NCBI GenBank assembly: GCA_002270565.1
Contig: NQMI01000008.1
Location: 128,807 to 192,806, forward strand
DNA length: 64,000 nt
Source: Stenocarpella maydis
Lineage: Eukaryota > Ascomycota > Sordariomycetes > Diaporthales > Diaporthaceae
Direction of reading: 5' to 3'
A program made the position numbers and the translations under genes. This document shows positions 58,457 through 64,000 of this stretch, piece after piece. Position 1 is the stretch's first letter; every line of letters starts with the position of its first letter. The notes below the pieces were generated by a model. It was given only the letters and a program-made list of their open reading frames with translations, did not search any database and was not told the DNA's origin.

Positions 58457-61400
58457 GTAACGGGGGACGGCTCAGACAGCCCTATAGAAGGGCCTAATCG
58501 GCCAGATTTAACTCCTAAATATACAATAGCTTCTAATGAGTCGAATTATACTCCTTACGAGTGGGTACCCCTTGAAGGCGACAGCATAGGCTATACCTAG
58601 AAACATAGTGGTCTCTAGTGTAATGATCAAAGGGGTTTCTGAGTATGTAATTCTGAAAGATTAAGGGTTTATGTTTGGAATACGTTGTTAGGCGGTTGTT
58701 GAGCAATATTGTTAACTGATAATGATTACTAGCTGTAAGGCTATCTAATGCTGGGATTGAATATTTAGATTGATGACTGAAGAGTCTGTTTTATGAAAGC
58801 TATCTACTATAGTAATAACCATGTGGTTATATATTCTGACTCTTTAGTGGCTCGCTGGCTTGTAAGGCGAGCCTGTGAGTTATGATATAAGGCTTGGAGG
58901 ATGCCTCTTTGAGTTAGCTTGTATGGCTTGTAACTAAGCGTTACGAGCTAGACCCTAACTCTGAATCTAGGTGTATTATGCTGACTTCGCTATTAAGGTC
59001 CTATGGGGTTGTGTTGCAGCGTATGTTTTTAATGTCTTTAGGCCTGCAAACCGGGGTTTAGGGTGCTAGCGTGTTGGTTTATAATATTATCTCCCTTCTT
59101 GCTTCTTTTGTTTTTAAAAGTGATCTATAAGCTATTCTTGCTTATTATGCTTTTCGTTTATGCCTTTTTAATTTATTATATTATTTAGAGTTAAGGATTC
59201 TTGGGTTTTTAAGTTATCTTATTGCTTTAAGAAAATTAAGTAGTGTGACTTCCTGTTATTTACCATTTTATAGGGTGCTGTTATGATGCGTTCTTGTTCT
59301 TCCTATAAGGTGCAGGGTATTGAGCTTTGTAAGGTTTTGGAGGAGGTTTCTAACTGTTGTGCTGAGTGCGTTTGATAATAGCGATTGAAGTGTGATGTTT
59401 TGGAGTTTAATAACTTAAAGGACCTTTTGTATATCTCGGCCTAATACTAGAAACTAGAGGATGAGATTGAAGAATTGGAGGAGAAGCTCCTTTGTTTGCG
59501 TAAGCAGAAGTGTATATAGCGTGAGAAAATGTTGTGGGCTATTCGTTGTGGTTTGTTGAATTTGGATGAGTTGGATTGTGTGGAGAAAGAGGAGGCTGAA
59601 GCTGAGTAGAGGCGGATTGTTGAGTAGTCCGCTGGGGTTGTGGGTTGTAACTCTATAGAGGAGGCTGGTGGGATGGTAGTGTAAGAAGTGTGGCTGCGTT
59701 CTGAGGGGGCAGTGGGTGTTTTTGATTGGAGTTCTATGGTGGATGCTAATACTGATTGGGAAAAGTTTCTTGATGTTGGTGGTGAAGGAAATGTGCCTGT
59801 GGGTGGCTTGTCTGGTGCCTGATTTTGTTTGGTAGATGAATATATTGATAAGTTTGTTTTTGATTGATGGGGCGTTTTGCTGGTTGATGGTCTGACTGGT
59901 TGAGCGGCCTGTATGGTTTCTACTAGTTGAGTGGTTGACTGGTTTTGCTGCTGGGTTGTTTGGTGGGCCTGTTGGATTTTTTGGGCTGTTTGTTGGTTGT
60001 TTTAGCTGAGGCTGGGTCCTAGGCCTTGAAATCCTTTAAGAATTGCCTATAGTGCGTGAGGTTCTGTCCTGGTTCCTATGTGTTTTTGCTGGTGTTATAT
60101 CCTTTTTATTTGATTAGGTATTCTGTTATTTTTTGGTATTGTTTTGAGTTTATAATCTTTTTTACTTTGTATTCCTTATTATATTTATTGATGGTTTTAA
60201 TTTATGTTTTAAGTTTTGCGTTTTTTAGTGCTGGTTTAAGAAGGGAAATATGGAAATTGTTGTATTATTTTATTTCCTTAAGTAGTGAGAGCTTGTAGTT
60301 GGTATTTAATTGTTTCTTTAGAATTTTAAATGGGCTGATTTTCTTATGGTTGAGCTTGTTGCTGGGGTGCTTGGTCTTAATGTTTTAGTAAAGAAGGTAG
60401 ACCTTATCTCCCTTCTTAAGAATTAGTTCCTTAATTCTTTTCTGATTTGTATATTTCGTTATTTGTTTTTGTATAAAAGAAAGTTCTGCCTGAATATCTT
60501 TCTGGATTTATCTGATTTATATTGCTTTCTACTTTACTAATTCCGCTAGAGTGTTGTCTGGTAGTGACTTATAGTATGTCTAAGGTTTATATCTGTAGAG
60601 TATAAAGAAAGGTGACTGTCTAGTTGTGCTGGTTGTTATACTATTATAGGCAAACTGTGCTAGTGGTAGCAGTTTAACCTAATTATCCTATAACTAGTTG
60701 ATATAGTGCCTAAGGTATTATTTTATGATTTGGTTGATTTATTTTATTTATTTGTCCGTTTGTGGGTGTGCTGTTGTTGAGAGCTTATGCTTTACTCTAA
60801 GCTGTTTTATTAGTAACTTTTAGAAGTTTAATATAAAGAGCTTATTTCTATTTGAGATAATCTTGTGTAACATTTTGTGGTTGCTTATAATGATTCATAG
60901 AAATATATATGCAAGTTCTTGTGCTATGCTGGCTTCCTTATATGGTATGAAGTATGTATATTTGCTTAGTCTATAAACTACTATTAGAATACTATTATAT
61001 AGTATTCTAGTTAAGGGTTCTTGTAAGAGAGGTAGCTTGATAATGAAGTCTAGACTGATGGATGACTATATAGTTGTAGGTATTGGTAGGGGTTTTAGTA
61101 ATTTATATGGTTTGTGCCTGGAGGCCTTGTTTTTATTGTATGAGTTGCATTTGCTGATGATGGTTTGAACCTTTTTCTTGAGTTTGGGAATCTGGTGGTT
61201 TCGCTGGATTTTCTTGATGGTTGCTGCTACTCTTTGGTGGTTATGTGCTGGTGCCTTGTGTATTTTCTTGATTAATTCGTTTTGTTCTTTGGGATCTATG
61301 GGGGTTTTTCTGGTTTGGAAGTTAATTTTAATTGTGGTGTTAAGTTCTTGATTGAGAATGAGGCTTCTATCTTCTTGAGTTTTGAATACTATTTATTCCG

Positions 61401-62352
61401 TGGGTGAATCTTTATTTTGGTGGTTGGGCCTTCGGCTGAGTGCGTCTGCTCTTGCGTTCTTGGCTCTATTTATGTGAATGACCTTAATGTTGAATTGTGA
61501 TAAGAATTCTATATATTTGACCTGTTGTTTATTAAGAGTTTTGGTTGTTGTGAAGGTTATGAGATTCTTGTAATTTGTGTAGAGTTTGATCTGCTTTTTG
61601 GCTTCTATAAGGTAGTACTGCTATTCTTGGAATGTATATATTATAGCTATGAATTCTTTATCTGGAGTAGTGTATTGGGTTTCTAGTTCATTGAATTTCT
61701 TGTTGAAGTTTGTAATGATGTATGTTCTTTCTTATTTGTCTTTTTGAGTAAGTTTTCTGCCTATAGCGTTATTTAAGGCATCTGTATGGATTTTGAATTC
61801 CTTCCCTGGGTTTGCTTCCTTAAGTATGGGGTCTCTTATAATCTTATTCTTAAGTGTTTGGAAAGCTTGTTATTTGATATTTATTTACCTGAAGATATAA
61901 TCTTTCTTAGTGAGGTCTGTTAGTAGTTTTGCAATGTTATTATATTATATAATGAATTGTTAATAGAAGTTGGTATATCTGAGGAATGCTCTAATATCCT
62001 TAATGTTAGTAGGGGTTGGCTATTCTTTGATTGTTTTAATTTTTCCTTTTTATATTTTGATTTTTCCTGGTTTAATTGTATATTTAAGGTAGTTAACTTT
62101 TTATATATACTAGCTATACTTTTTTGGTTCTACTAGGAGATTGGCGTTTTAAAGTTTTTAGAGAACCTTTTTGATATGTTTCTTATAATTATTAAGGTTT
62201 TCTAAGAAGATGAGAATGTTGTTTAAATAGGTAATAATAAAGATATTAAGGTATTTACTTAGGATTTAGTTAATTATTTCCTAAAATAATATAGGTATAT
62301 TAGTTAATCTAAAAGGTATAATTATTAATTTATAATGTTTGTAGTATATTCT
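58457..62352 (-). mobile_element. Ty3/gypsy chromovirus relic (RIP-degraded, truncated)
   Basis: Minus-strand translation gives a pol gene riddled with stops. From the right: reverse transcriptase (IIIPFRLTNIPILFQEIINQ then ITYLNNILIF near 62270-62180), RNase H (KEFIAIIYTFQE, IHINRAKNARADALSRR at about 61690-61430), and integrase (zinc-binding-like KCNSYNKNKASRHKPY near 61130, SSISLDFIIKLP, ISNRNKLF, HPQTDK, AQFAYNS to about 60630). Last is a chromodomain (EYLIKWKGYNTSKNTWEP-like, with stops, about 60190-60010). The YLDD active-site loop reads YLNN and the integrase DRD reads NRN, as G-to-A RIP would do. A candidate LTR edge, TGTAACGGGGGACGG, starts at 58457. The 5' part (gag, protease, start of reverse transcriptase) is missing, cut at 62352 by the next element. 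Confidence 0.85.
59281..59822 (+). pseudogene. Decayed plus-strand reading frame inside the gypsy relic
   Basis: Opposite in direction to pol and between its chromodomain and the candidate LTR, one plus-strand frame keeps protein-like sequence despite several stops. It contains NCCAECV near the start, then KLEDEIEELEEKLLCLRKQK, LLNLDELDCVEKEEAEAE and FDWSSMVDANTDWEKFLDVGG, ending at a TGA near 59822. The Glu/Lys/Leu heptads suggest a coiled coil. From memory, fungal genomes contain many short hypothetical proteins with a Cys-x2-Cys motif, an LRKQK coil and this kind of Asp/Trp tail; assignment to that group is tentative. Confidence 0.55.
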
Positions 62353-63020
62353 TGTTAAACGGAACCGCTCAGCAGGGCGTTAGTACTCCGTGCAAGGAGT
62401 TACCCTAGACTTCGTTGTAAGGAGTTACCCTAGACTTTCTAGCAAGGAGTTACCCTAGACTTTGTGTAAGGAGTTACTCTAGACTTGCGAGTCGGGCGTT
62501 GGTAGCCGTGAGTTAATTATTTTGGTCTGCATTTACACCTTAATTTAGACCTCTGCATTACCCTTATTTCTTATCCAAAAAGTATATAACTTAGGTCATT
62601 AGATAGCTTGATTTCTAAAGTTTATATATACTTAATTTAGGCATTGCTAGGGCTATGGTTGGCTAGTTGCTTGGAACTAAAGATAGTATATTGGAAGGGC
62701 GAATTTTCCGGCTTTTGTAAACTTGCACTAGAGCCTACCGTAGCGTGCCCGCGGGTGAGACAATGTTGAAGGGTATATAAGGAGGGCTTACAGAAGCCCA
62801 ACTTAATTCAATATAAAGTTGTCCAGACTATTATTAATCGTCCCAATTCGCCTTAGAGCACCATACTACGACCCTGTCGGAAAACACACGCTGAACTGTA
62901 TGCGATTTTATCACACATATTTTCAGACTAATCTCTCTTCTCTATCTCCTTTCTCTTATACCTTTTATTTCCTTCTTTCTATCCGTTATTATATTAAAGA
63001 CTCCTCTTCCTATACTTATT
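62353..63020. mobile_element. LTR-like sequence inserted in the gypsy reverse transcriptase
   Basis: The gypsy frame stops abruptly at TGTTAAACGGAACCG, a TGTTA-type start typical of LTRs. Inside are a four-copy tandem repeat (62394-62486), a TATATAAGG box at about 62774-62782, then a short U-rich leader-like stretch. The right end was not located, because no clear TAACA terminus survives. It could be a solo LTR or the edge of a second element whose body continues past 63020. Confidence 0.5.
62394..62486. repeat. Tandem repeat of about 25 bp, four copies
   Basis: The core AAGGAGTTACCCTAGACTT starts at 62394, 62419, 62444 and 62468, with variable 5-6 base spacers. The fourth copy has one C-to-T change (TTACTCTAG). 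Confidence 0.9.
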
Positions 63021-64000
63021 AAAGTACGTAAGGGCTCTAGTAGAATAGTAGGCCTTAGATTAGATAGCTTTAGATGTTTTTCCCATCATCCCTCTATCTC
63101 TAGTGGCCCCAGTCCCGTTTTTAGCAGTTAAGAAGTTTATAAAAGATATATAAGTAATAGCATATTAAATTACTCTTTTAAGTAATTAGGTCCATACCCT
63201 TACGAAGGCTAATACTAGGCTTATAAAGCACTAGAAGGCTAAAAGAAGTTAGGTTTAGCTTAAAAGAGTACTTAATATTAAGAAATCTCTACTAATAACT
63301 AATAAAAAAATAAAAGGAGAAGTAATTAGCTAATAAAATAGCTAGTAATAATGAGGATTTAGTTTACAGTAGACTAAGTAAATAATAATATAGCAATCAC
63401 AGTAAAACTAAGCATAATATAAAAACTTATAAAAAGAATATAAAAAAGTCTAATAAGCTAGATTATAAGTAAATAATAATAAATCTAGCCTAGTTAGCAT
63501 TAATTAGTATAAATATATATATATATATATTAGTAGTCTGCAATAAATCAAGATTTTAAGACTAAAGTTAGCACTATTTAATATAAAATACATTTTTCGT
63601 ACTAAAAGTTACTCTCTTTAGACTAGTACTATACTTATCCTAACTACTTTAAATTTATAAAATCAATTAAACTTAAGTAATTAGGTATAATTAGCACTAA
63701 TTTGTTACTAATTTATACTAATTTTGATTAAATATCTAGCCCTAGGCAGGTGCTAGGGTAGCCTAAAGTTAATAAATTTGCTTAAAACTAGCCACTTCCT
63801 GGTCCTAGTCATTTCCTAGTACCCTATGTAATTTAAAGTTATTATAGCAATAGTAGTGTGCAACAGCACATTGGTGGGCTATCGCTACAGCCACCATACT
63901 GTAGCCAGAGGGTGTAGTTGCTTACTAAGCAACTACCACCCACTATATAGACCCGAGATGGCTGGCGGGCTACGCCCACTGCACCCACTACTCGAGAGAG
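63021..64000. other. AT-rich degraded sequence with terminal hairpins
   Basis: Mostly A/T with no reading frame and many TA steps, including a TA run near 63515-63529. The last 150 bases return to normal composition and hold two inverted repeats: 63872-63894 (GGTGGGCT and AGCCACC) and 63914-63936 (11-bp perfect arms around one base). Confidence 0.6.

Overview
The window is nuclear DNA of a filamentous ascomycete, most likely a Sordariomycete. The evidence is short GT-AG introns of about 50-140 bp with CTAAC/CTGAC-type branch sites, Zn2Cys6 regulators, a WSC wall sensor, Ku70 and ferrochelatase in the fungal form, and transposon relics with the C-to-T / G-to-A decay expected of repeat-induced point mutation (RIP). 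Positions 1 to about 48,240 are GC-rich and gene-bearing. From about 48,250 to 64,000 the DNA alternates between extremely AT-rich blocks and decayed transposons, with one intact gene.

Layout: a kelch-type membrane protein cut by the left edge (1-3317, -); a nine-copy 13-bp minisatellite (4102-4218); an unrecognised coiled-coil/Gly-rich protein (4300-5949, -); an OSCA/TMEM63-family Csc1-like channel (9938-12705, +); a secreted or anchored PI-PLC-X-like protein (13610-14803, +); a WSC-domain sensor with four exons (17384-18867, -); a gene-poor, microsatellite-rich stretch (18.9-25.5 kb); a Zn2Cys6 protein with an internal zinc cluster and a Q/S/T/Y-rich tail (25501-28692, -); KU70 (30263-32357, -) head-to-head with HEM15 ferrochelatase (32948-34334, +); an MFS transporter (36328-38381, +); a broken HIT/Fhit-type hydrolase (38889-39723, +); a second Zn2Cys6 regulator (40044-42756, -); an adenylation domain fused to a ferric-reductase-like membrane module (44184-47675, -); and an enoyl-CoA hydratase (52072-53313, +).

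The most unusual gene is the adenylation/membrane fusion. It has the A2, A3, A5, A7, A8 and A10 adenylation motifs and no visible carrier domain, and it runs straight into about six membrane helices with an H-x13-H pair and a nucleotide-binding GSGIGP motif. It lies next to a Zn2Cys6 regulator, with an MFS transporter and an enoyl-CoA hydratase nearby, all at the border of the RIP-degraded region. That suggests, but does not prove, a small specialised-metabolism locus beside the conserved Ku70/HEM15 pair.

The transposon zone holds a Fot1/pogo-like transposase relic, a Ty3/gypsy chromovirus relic with a chromodomain and a possible antisense accessory reading frame, and a TGTTA-starting LTR-like sequence that interrupts the gypsy reverse transcriptase. 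Exon boundaries below were worked out by eye from splice sites, reading phase and restored protein motifs; none is backed by transcript data.
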